A stretch of 5,085 nt of DNA, from assembly GCA_019247135.1 (NCBI GenBank), contig JAFAPL010000011.1:1-5085 (forward strand), written 5' to 3'. The notes beneath the pieces were generated by a model. The model saw only the letters and a program-made list of their open reading frames with translations. It did no database searches and was not told the origin of the DNA. How positions within the stretch are numbered: the first letter of the stretch is position 1; the number at the start of each line of letters is the position of its first letter. A program made the translations under genes and the position numbers. The DNA comes from Chloroflexota bacterium (lineage in GTDB: Bacteria > Chloroflexota > UBA6077 > CF-72). Shown here one piece after another: positions 1 through 5,085 of the stretch.

Positions 1-2
1 AT

Positions 3-146
3 GATGTGGGCGAGACACGGTGGACGGATTCGGCGTGGCTGCGCTACCAGTACGCAGACTCCGAACGACTGCGCATCCGCGCCGAGACGCACCAGCAGGT
101 TGATTGCTCGCGGGTGCACGAGCGGCCGCGCGCTGCTGCTAGATGA
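3..146 (+). CDS. Partial or truncated reading frame, possibly the N-terminus of a SAM-dependent methyltransferase, running into a repeat
   Basis: This plus-strand frame is open from the window edge to a TGA at 144-146 (47 codons). It converges on gatB. Positions 3-98 (32 codons) have GC of about 69, 50 and 81 percent at codon positions 1, 2 and 3, the profile expected of real coding DNA in a high-GC genome. The peptide contains W-T-D-S-A-W-L-R-Y-Q-Y-A-D then S-E-R-L-R-I-R-A-E-T-H-Q-Q. I associate this pattern (Y-x-D-x-x-x-L-x-x-R-x-x-x-H) with the region just before the SAM-binding fold of some class I methyltransferases. That is a weak, memory-based match. The likeness and codon profile end at about base 98, where the repeat starts, and the last 15 codons lie inside the repeat. 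A GTG at 6-8 could be the start. If so, this is a gene decapitated by the repeat. Alternatively it is the C-terminal tail of a gene that begins outside the window. No catalytic motif is visible. Confidence 0.4.
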   Translation, partial: DVGETRWTDSAWLRYQYADSERLRIRAETHQQVDCSRVHERPRAAAR

Positions 147-216
147 GGCTGGTGGGGTTAGCCGGCGGCTAAGGCGGCGCGGGCTGGTGCTGTAGCTTTC
201 AGATTCGTCAACCTTT
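95..216. repeat. Tandem direct repeat, copy 1 (122 bp)
   Basis: This is the first full copy of a unit beginning g-c-a-g-g-t-t-g-a-t-t-g-c-t-c-g. It is roughly 89 percent identical to copy 2 by manual alignment (about 10 substitutions and 3 single-base indels). It contains a NotI-type palindrome at 122-129. On the plus strand it can form a nested fold. The basal stem pairs 97-104 with 207-214 (8 pairs including one G.U). Hairpin 1 pairs 106-110 with 119-123. An internal stem pairs 126-131 with 177-182 and encloses a hairpin pairing 158-163 with 167-172. I do not recognise the repeat family, and no credible protein is encoded across it on either strand. Confidence 0.85.
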
Positions 217-337
217 GCAGGTTGATTGCTCGCGGGTGCACGGGCGGCCGCGCGCTGCTGCTAGATGAGGCTGGTGGGGTTAGCGGCGGCTGAGACGGTG
301 CGGGGGTGGCGCTGTAGCTTCCGGATTCGTCAACGTT
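217..337. repeat. Tandem direct repeat, copy 2 (121 bp)
   Basis: This second full copy directly abuts copy 1. It is nearly identical from 221 to 284, and most of the differences lie in its second half. Hairpin 1 (228-232 with 241-245), the internal stem (248-253 with 298-303) and the nested hairpin (280-284 with 289-293) are all kept, each with one pair changed to G.U on the plus strand. The basal stem is weaker here: the six inner pairs (221-226 with 329-334) remain, but the outer two are lost through changes near 335-336. The NotI-type palindrome is retained at 244-251. Confidence 0.85.
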
Positions 338-365
338 GCGGGTTGATTGCTCGCGGTGCACGAGC
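338..365. repeat. Tandem direct repeat, truncated copy 3 (28 bp)
   Basis: Only the first part of the unit is present (g-c-g-g-g-t-t-g-a-t-t-g-c-t-c-g and on to c-g-a-g-c), with one G deleted from the loop of hairpin 1. The similarity ends 7 bp before the gatB stop codon, so the gene end marks the array edge. The retained part is exactly the hairpin 1 module plus the left arm of the basal stem. Confidence 0.75.
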
Positions 366-369
366 CAAT
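346..369. other. Hairpin just downstream of the gatB stop codon
   Basis: This is an inverted repeat with arms a-t-t-g-c-t-c-g (346-353) and c-g-a-g-c-c-a-a-t (361-369). It gives 8 pairs with one bulged base (366) around a 7-nt loop. It begins 3 bp past the gatB TGA, and its core is hairpin 1 of repeat copy 3. In the gatB transcript it is followed by an A- and C-rich stretch, not a U-tract, so it does not fit a classic intrinsic terminator. A role in protecting the 3' end or assisting termination is possible but unproven. Confidence 0.5.
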
Positions 370-372
370 AAC

Positions 373-1830
373 TCAGGCGAGCAGTTGCTTCAGCAGGTCC
401 TCGGCGACGGCGGGGTTCGCTTTGCCGCGGGTGGCCTTCATCACCTGGCCCTTGAGGAAGTTGATGGCGGTCGCCTTACCGCTCTTGTAGTCGGCGACTG
501 CCGCCGGGTTGGCCTCGATCGCCTGGCGCACCGCTGACTCGAGCGCCGACGCGTCCGAGACTTGCGCCAGGCCCTCGGCGGTGACCACCGCGCGCGGGTC
601 TTCTCCCTGCAGAACGCGCGGAAGGATCTGCCGTGCCGCGGCGATGTTGATTTCGGCCGAGTCGACCAGCCCGAGCAGAGCGGCCAGCCGAGGTGCGACC
701 GTGGCGCCGTCGAGGGGCATATCGCGACGCAATCGGGCGACGTCGTTCAAAAGCCAGTTGGCTGCCTTTTTGGCATCCGCGCCCGCGGCGACAGTCGCCT
801 CGAACAACTCGGCCGACGCGGTATCGGTCGACAGCAACTCGGCGTCGTACGCGCCGAGCCCGAACGCCTGGATGTACCGCAACCTTCGCGCGTCGGGCAG
901 CTCGGGCAGCTTCGCTCGGAGCTCATCGAGCCAGGCCCGCTCGACGAACAATGGCGGAAGGTCAGGCTCGGGGAAATAGCGGTAGTCGTGCGCCGCCTCT
1001 TTCGAGCGCTGCGACACCGTCTGGCCGCGCTCTTCAACCCAGCCGCGCGTCTCCTGCTCGATGCGTTCGCCACGCTCGAGCGCCTCGGACTGGCGCACGA
1101 TCTCGTACTCCAGTGCGCGCTCGACGGCGCGGAACGAATTCAGGTTTTTGATCTCGACCTTGGTCCCGAAACGTTCTTCGCCGACTGGCCGAAGCGAAAC
1201 GTTCACGTCGCAGCGCAGTTGGCCCTTCTCCATGTCCGCATCACTGACGCCGAGTGTGCGCAAGATGGCGCGGAGCTTCCGCAGGTATGCGCGTGCTTCG
1301 GACGGGGTGCGTAGATCGGGCTGCGAGACCATCTCCATGAGCGGCACGCCCGAGCGGTTGTAATCGACCAGCGACCCACCCGGGACGTGGGTGAGCTTGC
1401 CGGTGTCTTCCTCGAGATGGACGCGCTCCAGACGAATCTTGCGCGTACCGGTCTCGGTCGTGGTGATCTCGAGCCACCCCCCTTTGACGAGCGGCAGATC
1501 GTACTGTGAGATCTGGTACCCCTTGACCAGGTCCGGGTACGGATAGTTCTTGCGGTCGAATTTCGTGGCCTCGGGAATTTCGGCATTCAAGGCGAGGCCC
1601 GTCAGCAGGGTGTATTCGACCGCCTGGCGGTTGATGACGGGCAGCACGCCGGGCATGCCGAAGCAGATCGGGCACACACGCGTGTTTGGCGGCGCTCCCG
1701 CGTAGTCGGACGGACAGCCGCAGAACATCTTGCTGCTTGTCGCAAGCTGGACGTGACACTCCAGGCCGACGACGGCCTCGTAGTTGTGCGTCGCGGATCG
1801 TGCCTCGTGAGTCGGTGCTGTCGATGTCAT
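373..1830 (-). CDS. gatB: Aspartyl/glutamyl-tRNA(Asn/Gln) amidotransferase subunit B
   Basis: GatB binds mischarged Glu-tRNA(Gln) or Asp-tRNA(Asn), phosphorylates the side-chain carboxyl with ATP, and amidates it with ammonia channelled from GatA. The ATG at 1828-1830 gives 485 residues, the usual length. Core motifs visible are G-L-E-C-H-V-Q-L (22-29), H-L-E-E-D-T-G-K (138-145), P-L-M-E-M-V (163-168) and [12 protein letters not shown] (281-292). These supply the acidic and histidine residues known from GatB active sites (E24, H26, E140/E141, E166). Four cysteines (C37, C39, C53, C56) form the zinc-type knuckle that some GatB proteins lack. The C-terminal tail domain of the YqeY type is seen at about 450-485 ([10 protein letters not shown]). 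About 15 residues precede the conserved core. An upstream in-frame ATG at 1867-1869 would add 13 unconserved residues inside gatA. The start used here overlaps the gatA stop, which favours it. S-Q-P-D replaces the commoner S-E-P-D at 169-172. Confidence 0.97.
   Translation of the reverse strand: MTSTAPTHEARSATHNYEAVVGLECHVQLATSSKMFCGCPSDYAGAPPNTRVCPICFGMPGVLPVINRQAVEYTLLTGLALNAEIPEATKFDRKNYPYPDLVKGYQISQYDLPLVKGGWLEITTTETGTRKIRLERVHLEEDTGKLTHVPGGSLVDYNRSGVPLMEMVSQPDLRTPSEARAYLRKLRAILRTLGVSDADMEKGQLRCDVNVSLRPVGEERFGTKVEIKNLNSFRAVERALEYEIVRQSEALERGERIEQETRGWVEERGQTVSQRSKEAAHDYRYFPEPDLPPLFVERAWLDELRAKLPELPDARRLRYIQAFGLGAYDAELLSTDTASAELFEATVAAGADAKKAANWLLNDVARLRRDMPLDGATVAPRLAALLGLVDSAEINIAAARQILPRVLQGEDPRAVVTAEGLAQVSDASALESAVRQAIEANPAAVADYKSGKATAINFLKGQVMKATRGKANPAVAEDLLKQLLA
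1827..1830 (-). promoter_or_regulatory. ATGA stop/start overlap coupling gatA and gatB
   Basis: On the minus strand the four bases read ATGA: the gatB ATG (1830-1828) shares bases with the gatA TGA (1829-1827). The 15 bases upstream of this ATG contain no GGAGG-like element, so gatB initiation probably depends on ribosomes finishing gatA. That would help keep the two subunits in equal amounts. Confidence 0.75.
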
Positions 1831-3314
1831 GCCGTCTGGAGAGCTATCGCTGGCCGGAGGGTGTGCCATTCGGTGGATTGCTCATAGGCGTGTGCAATCC
1901 GGAGCACGGTTGATTCGTCCAGTGCCTTGCCAATGATCTGCAGCCCGACCGGCAGGCCGCTGGCCATGCCCGCGGGGACGCTGATGCCAGGCAAGCCCGA
2001 CAGGCTGGTCGGAATCGTGAACAGGTCATTCAGGTACATCGCGAGCGGGTCCTGCGTCTTGGAGCCAAGTGGAAAGGCGATGTTGGGGCTGGTTGGCGCG
2101 ACCACCGCGTCATAGGTTTCGAAGACGCGGTCGAAGTCCTGCTTGATCAGCGTACGTACCTTCTGTGCTTTGAGGTAGTAGGCGTCGTAGTAACCCGACG
2201 AGAGCGCGTACGTGCCGAGAACAATGCGGCGTTTCACCTCGGGTCCGAAGCCGAGCCCGCGCGAGCGCTCATACACGTCCCACAAGCCGGCTCCGTTTTC
2301 GCGAATGGAAGTGCTGTACTTGACGCCGTCGTAGCGAGCCAGGTTCGCGCTGGCTTCGGCTGGCGCAATCAAGTAGTAGGTAGCAAGGCCGTATTGCGTG
2401 TGCGGCAGGCTGACCTCGCCAAGCTCGGCGCCAAGTGCTTCGAGCTGTTTGATCGCATCTTTGACTGCTTCTTCCACAGCGGGCTCGACGCCTTCGACGT
2501 TGAAATATTCGCGCGGTAAGGCGAGCTTGACGCCCTCGAGCGACGGCTCTTTCTGGAGTGCTGCCGTGTAATCGGGTACGGGCGCGTCGAGCGACGTCGA
2601 ATCGCAGCAGTCGTAGCCGGCGATGACGTTCATTACCGTCGCGCAGTCTTCCACCGTGCGCGTAAAAGGACCGATCTGGTCCAGGGAAGATGCGAACGCG
2701 ATCAGGCCATAACGGCTCACTCGACCATACGTCGGCTTGAAGCCGACCACCCCGCACAACGCTGCTGGCTGTCTGATCGATCCGCCCGTGTCCGTGCCCA
2801 ACGCGAATGGCGCAAACTCAGCCGCGACGGCTGCGGCCGAGCCACCACTCGAACCGCCGGGAACACACCGCGGGTCCCACGGATTGCGGGTGGGGAAGAA
2901 TCCAGAGTTTTCGGTCGACGAGCCCATGGCGAATTCGTCCATGTTCGCCTTGCCCAGCAGCATTGTCCCGGCTTCGGCCAATCGACGCGTGATGGTGCCG
3001 TCTTCGGCGGGCACAAAATGCTCGAGAATCTTCGAGCCCGCGGTCGTCCGGATGCCCTTCGTGACGAGCACGTCCTTGAGGATCACAGGCACGCCGAGCA
3101 ACGGGGCGTCTTCGCCGCCGGCGATACGCGCGTCGGCGGCCCGCGCCTGCTGCTCCGCAGTCTCGCGGGTGATCGTCAGCAGTGATTCCACCGTGCGCGC
3201 ATCGAGCGCCTCGATGCGGTCCAGGTGAGCGCGCGCGACTTCGAGGGCCGAGACTTCGCGCGCACGTAAGAGCTCGCGCAGCGCGGAAATCGTCAGTGAC
3301 GTCAGCTCTGTCAT
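1827..3314 (-). CDS. gatA: Aspartyl/glutamyl-tRNA(Asn/Gln) amidotransferase subunit A (amidase-signature glutaminase)
   Basis: GatA hydrolyses glutamine and passes the ammonia to GatB for tRNA-dependent formation of Gln and/or Asn. The ATG at 3312-3314 gives 495 residues, close to the usual 480-490, and starts with [10 protein letters not shown], the expected N-terminal helix. The amidase-signature Ser-cisSer-Lys triad is intact: K80 in V-I-L-K-D, S155 in G-G-S-S-G-G-S (153-159), and the nucleophile S179 in D-T-G-G-S-I-R-Q-P (175-183). Further family motifs are [13 protein letters not shown] (121-133), [12 protein letters not shown] (319-330), V-K-R-R-I-x-L-G-T-Y (360-369), G-Y-Y-D-A-Y-Y (374-380) and L-P-G-I-S-V-P-A-G (441-449). 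Codons extending upstream to 3425 lie inside gatC and read as low-complexity serine, so they are not used. The gene begins 10 nt after the gatC stop and overlaps gatB by 4 nt. No clear Shine-Dalgarno sequence precedes it. Confidence 0.97.
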   Translation of the reverse strand: MTELTSLTISALRELLRAREVSALEVARAHLDRIEALDARTVESLLTITRETAEQQARAADARIAGGEDAPLLGVPVILKDVLVTKGIRTTAGSKILEHFVPAEDGTITRRLAEAGTMLLGKANMDEFAMGSSTENSGFFPTRNPWDPRCVPGGSSGGSAAAVAAEFAPFALGTDTGGSIRQPAALCGVVGFKPTYGRVSRYGLIAFASSLDQIGPFTRTVEDCATVMNVIAGYDCCDSTSLDAPVPDYTAALQKEPSLEGVKLALPREYFNVEGVEPAVEEAVKDAIKQLEALGAELGEVSLPHTQYGLATYYLIAPAEASANLARYDGVKYSTSIRENGAGLWDVYERSRGLGFGPEVKRRIVLGTYALSSGYYDAYYLKAQKVRTLIKQDFDRVFETYDAVVAPTSPNIAFPLGSKTQDPLAMYLNDLFTIPTSLSGLPGISVPAGMASGLPVGLQIIGKALDESTVLRIAHAYEQSTEWHTLRPAIALQTA

Positions 3315-3324
3315 GGCGAGGGCG

Positions 3325-3612
3325 TCAGTCGAGGACGGGTGGGACGAGGAACTGCTGCTCGCGCGTGGCGGGCGCGTTGCGCAGGATGTCTTCGACGGGC
3401 CAGGAGCGGCGCGGCACATCTTCACGCATGACGTTCCGCAGCGGGATCACCTGGGCGGTCGGTGGAATGGCCGAGGTGTCGAGCTCGCGCAAGGCCTGCA
3501 TCGCGTCGAGGATGTGGCTGAGCTCAGCCGTGAGGCGCTCTATCTCTTCGTCTTCGAGTCCGAGTCTGGCCAGACGGGCGACGTGTTCGACGTCCTCACG
3601 CGAGATTGCCAT
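3325..3612 (-). CDS. gatC: Aspartyl/glutamyl-tRNA(Asn/Gln) amidotransferase subunit C
   Basis: GatC is the small non-catalytic subunit that wraps around GatA, holds it to GatB and stabilises the complex. The ATG at 3610-3612 gives 95 residues, the normal family length. The N-terminal helical half has the family pattern [15 protein letters not shown] (3-17), then [10 protein letters not shown] and I-L-D-A-M-Q-A-L. The C-terminal extended belt has [12 protein letters not shown] (55-66), [14 protein letters not shown] (80-93) and ends V-L-D, with the usual R-x-D and F-x-V-P elements. An upstream in-frame ATG at 3762 would place 50 Cys- and Arg-rich residues inside murJ and is rejected. The gene starts 22 nt after the murJ stop and is followed 10 nt later by gatA. 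No obvious Shine-Dalgarno sequence lies upstream. Confidence 0.95.
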   Translation of the reverse strand: MAISREDVEHVARLARLGLEDEEIERLTAELSHILDAMQALRELDTSAIPPTAQVIPLRNVMREDVPRRSWPVEDILRNAPATREQQFLVPPVLD

Positions 3613-3634
3613 GCTGTTCGCGCTGGAGTATAGG
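3613..3634 (-). other. Short murJ-gatC spacer without a visible RBS or terminator
   Basis: These 22 bases separate the murJ TGA (3637-3635) from the gatC ATG. They contain no GGAG-type element, no inverted repeat and no recognisable promoter. This supports read-through transcription from murJ, although a promoter inside murJ cannot be excluded. Confidence 0.4.
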
Positions 3635-5085
3635 TCAGGTCGATTTGCGTCGAAGGATGTTGAGCGCGGTGCGTGCTTCGGGCACTCCCGTGATCTGCAG
3701 CATCGCCGCATACAGCAGCAGTGCGGCTGCGCTGGCGCCAACCACCGCGACCAGAGCACCAACCCGGTCTAAAACAGGCCACAGCACCAGAACGGCAGTG
3801 CCAGCAAGCGCCGCGGCGGGCACCACGCGCGCGAGAAATGGCACGAGAGCCGAACCGAGTCGCAATCCTGGCAGCGAGCGGCTCAGCAAGACGAGCAAGA
3901 TCAACGCGTGACTGCTGTTTTGAATCGCGTTGGCTAGCGCGAGCCCAACGGCGCCCAGGACGCCGATCGTGCTCAGCGCTACCACCAGGTAGATGCCGAC
4001 ACAGACGACGCCCACCAGAACCGGTGTGCGCGCGTTCTGGCGCGCGTAGTAGGCGTTGATCAGGAGGTAATCCACGCCGGTGAGCGGCAGTTGAGGCAAA
4101 TAGGCCAGAAAGATCGGCGCGGTGCGCTGCGTATCGGCGGCTTCGAAGGCGCCATGCTGAAACAGTAACGCGATCACCGGACCGGGAATCGCCGCGAGGA
4201 TCGCGAGCGCCGGGAGCATGAGTAGCAGCACGAGCTTCAACCCGAACACGAGCGCCGCACGGTAATCCGTCACATCACCCTGGGCTGCCGCGTGGGCGTG
4301 GCGGGAAAGCGTCGGCAAAACGGCATACGAGACCGCCAGTCCGACGATGCCGAGCGGGAACTGAATCAATCGCGTCGCGTACTCCATCGAGGTCACGTTG
4401 CCGGCTGGGAGGTGACTGGCCAGGTTGCGATCGATCAACAAACCGAGCGTGGTCACGGTCAGGCCCGCGGCCACGATGCCTGCTACTTTCAGGATGCGGC
4501 GCACGCCTGGATCGGCCAGGTCGATGCGGGGGCGGTAGACCCGCCAGAACTCGATCAGCCCGCTGCCCTGGAGGCAGAACTGCGCCAGCGCGCCGATCAC
4601 GAGCCCCACCGCGAGCGCGGTCACGCCGAGCGGGCGCGCCAGCAGCAGGATGGCGACGATGATGCCGGCGTTGTACGTGGCGGTCGCGAACGCGGGCAGG
4701 GTGAACCTGTTCTCGGCGTACAGCGCGCTCGTCAACACGCCCGCGAGACCCTGAAACACGACTGAGACCAGCGCGATACGCATGAGGTTGGCCGCGAGCT
4801 CGCGCTGATCGGACGACGAGAACCCGCTGCCGATGATGCCGATGAGCGGGTCGGCAGCCAGACCAAGGATCAGCGCGAGACCGGCGAACGCAAGGCCGGC
4901 GAGGCTGAACACGGCGCCGACAAGTCGCCAAAATTTTTCCCGATCGCTCGAGTACTGCACGAAAACGGGCACGAATGCGGCCGTGTTGACGGTCCCGACC
5001 AGGAGGTCGTAGAGCGTGTTGGGCAGGGCTCTCGCGATGACAAACGCGTCGGTGCTGGCCGTCGCGCCGAATACGTACGCGATAG
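3635..5085 (-). CDS. murJ: Lipid II flippase MurJ (MviN family), N-terminus cut by the window edge
   Basis: MurJ is an inner-membrane MOP-superfamily protein that flips lipid-linked peptidoglycan precursor to the outer face. The frame stays open to the window edge, giving 482 visible residues. By comparison with E. coli MurJ about 27 N-terminal residues are missing, so the full length would be near 510, normal for the family. Counting from the first visible codon, recognisable elements are F-G-A-T-A-S-T-D-A-F (5-14), A-L-P-N (19-22), A-F-V-P-V-F (36-41), E-N-R-F-T-L-P-A-F (124-132), Y-A-T-R-L-I-Q-F-P-L-G (235-245), V-L-P-T-L-S-R (255-261), L-F-Q-H-G-A-F (307-313) and A-R-Q-N-A-R-T-P-V (347-355). 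About 12 hydrophobic spans follow the N-terminal part, consistent with 13-14 membrane helices. The Arg of A-T-R-L (R238) matches the conserved Arg270 of E. coli. The segment after L-P-N (T-L-Y-D-L-L-V-G-T-V-N-T) differs from the usual L-L-R-R-L-F-A-E-G-A. A GTG at 4970-4972 is internal, not the start. Confidence 0.93.
   Translation of the reverse strand, partial: IAYVFGATASTDAFVIARALPNTLYDLLVGTVNTAAFVPVFVQYSSDREKFWRLVGAVFSLAGLAFAGLALILGLAADPLIGIIGSGFSSSDQRELAANLMRIALVSVVFQGLAGVLTSALYAENRFTLPAFATATYNAGIIVAILLLARPLGVTALAVGLVIGALAQFCLQGSGLIEFWRVYRPRIDLADPGVRRILKVAGIVAAGLTVTTLGLLIDRNLASHLPAGNVTSMEYATRLIQFPLGIVGLAVSYAVLPTLSRHAHAAAQGDVTDYRAALVFGLKLVLLLMLPALAILAAIPGPVIALLFQHGAFEAADTQRTAPIFLAYLPQLPLTGVDYLLINAYYARQNARTPVLVGVVCVGIYLVVALSTIGVLGAVGLALANAIQNSSHALILLVLLSRSLPGLRLGSALVPFLARVVPAAALAGTAVLVLWPVLDRVGALVAVVGASAAALLLYAAMLQITGVPEARTALNILRRKST

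Noticed and set aside
158..361. Minus-strand open frame of 67 codons across the repeats
   Set aside because: It is made of repeat sequence rich in Pro, Ser and Ala with no family likeness. Its composition reflects high GC, not coding.
95..365. CRISPR array
   Set aside because: The units are about 122 bp, abut directly with no unique spacers, and number only two and a fraction.
346..369. Intrinsic (Rho-independent) terminator for gatB
   Set aside because: The hairpin is not followed by a T-tract in the direction of gatB transcription.
265..537. Plus-strand open frame of 90 codons spanning the repeat and the gatB 3' end
   Set aside because: Its second half is antisense to the conserved GatB C-terminus, and its first half is repeat sequence.
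562..1314. Plus-strand open frame of 250 codons
   Set aside because: It lies wholly antisense to the strongly conserved gatB and has no recognisable domain. Long antisense frames are expected in high-GC coding DNA.
1831..1869. Upstream in-frame ATG of gatB (1869)
   Set aside because: It would add 13 residues unlike the GatB family and extend the overlap into the gatA coding region. The ATG at 1830 gives the normal length and an ATGA junction.
3315..3425. Extended N-terminus of gatA starting at 3425
   Set aside because: The extra 37 residues are low complexity and fall inside gatC. The GatA family begins at about the ATG at 3314.
3613..3762. Extended N-terminus of gatC starting at 3762
   Set aside because: The extra 50 residues are a Cys/Arg-rich out-of-frame reading of the murJ 3' end, and GatC is normally about 95 residues.
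4970..4972. GTG as the murJ start codon
   Set aside because: The frame stays open for 37 more codons to the window edge, and those codons encode conserved MurJ sequence (T-D-A-F, L-P-N).

Overview
The window is a high-GC chromosomal segment in which almost every base from 373 to 5085 is coding, all on the minus strand. Read in the direction of transcription (right to left), the order is murJ (lipid II flippase, 5' end beyond the window), gatC, gatA and gatB. The last three encode the complete GatCAB tRNA-dependent amidotransferase. GatB carries the Cys-pair zinc-type motif and the variant N-Y-P-Y-P-D-L-x-K-G-Y-Q-I-S-Q. From memory this resembles Chloroflexota or related deep-branching soil or environmental lineages. 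That assignment is an inference from one protein signature and should be held loosely.

Layout: 373-1830 gatB, 1827-3314 gatA, 3325-3612 gatC and 3635-5085 murJ. The spacings are 22 nt (murJ-gatC), 10 nt (gatC-gatA) and a 4-nt ATGA overlap (gatA-gatB), so the genes look like one transcriptional unit with coupled translation. None of the three visible starts has a convincing Shine-Dalgarno sequence. GatC tethers GatA to GatB. GatA releases ammonia from glutamine, and GatB activates Glu-tRNA(Gln) and/or Asp-tRNA(Asn) and amidates it. MurJ works separately, moving lipid II across the membrane for peptidoglycan synthesis.

The part that ordinary genes do not explain is the left edge, 1-372. Positions 3-98 show a clear plus-strand codon signature and resemble the N-terminus of a SAM-dependent methyltransferase. 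That signature stops where a tandem repeat begins. The repeat has two full copies of about 122 bp (95-216 and 217-337) and a 28-bp third piece (338-365) that ends 7 bp before the gatB stop codon. Each unit can fold into a nested structure. Three single-base differences between the copies that fall in stems all keep pairing as G.U on the plus strand but would be mismatches on the minus strand. This suggests a structured RNA or single-strand DNA element, and it is the best candidate in the window for something undescribed. The evidence is only two copies read by eye.
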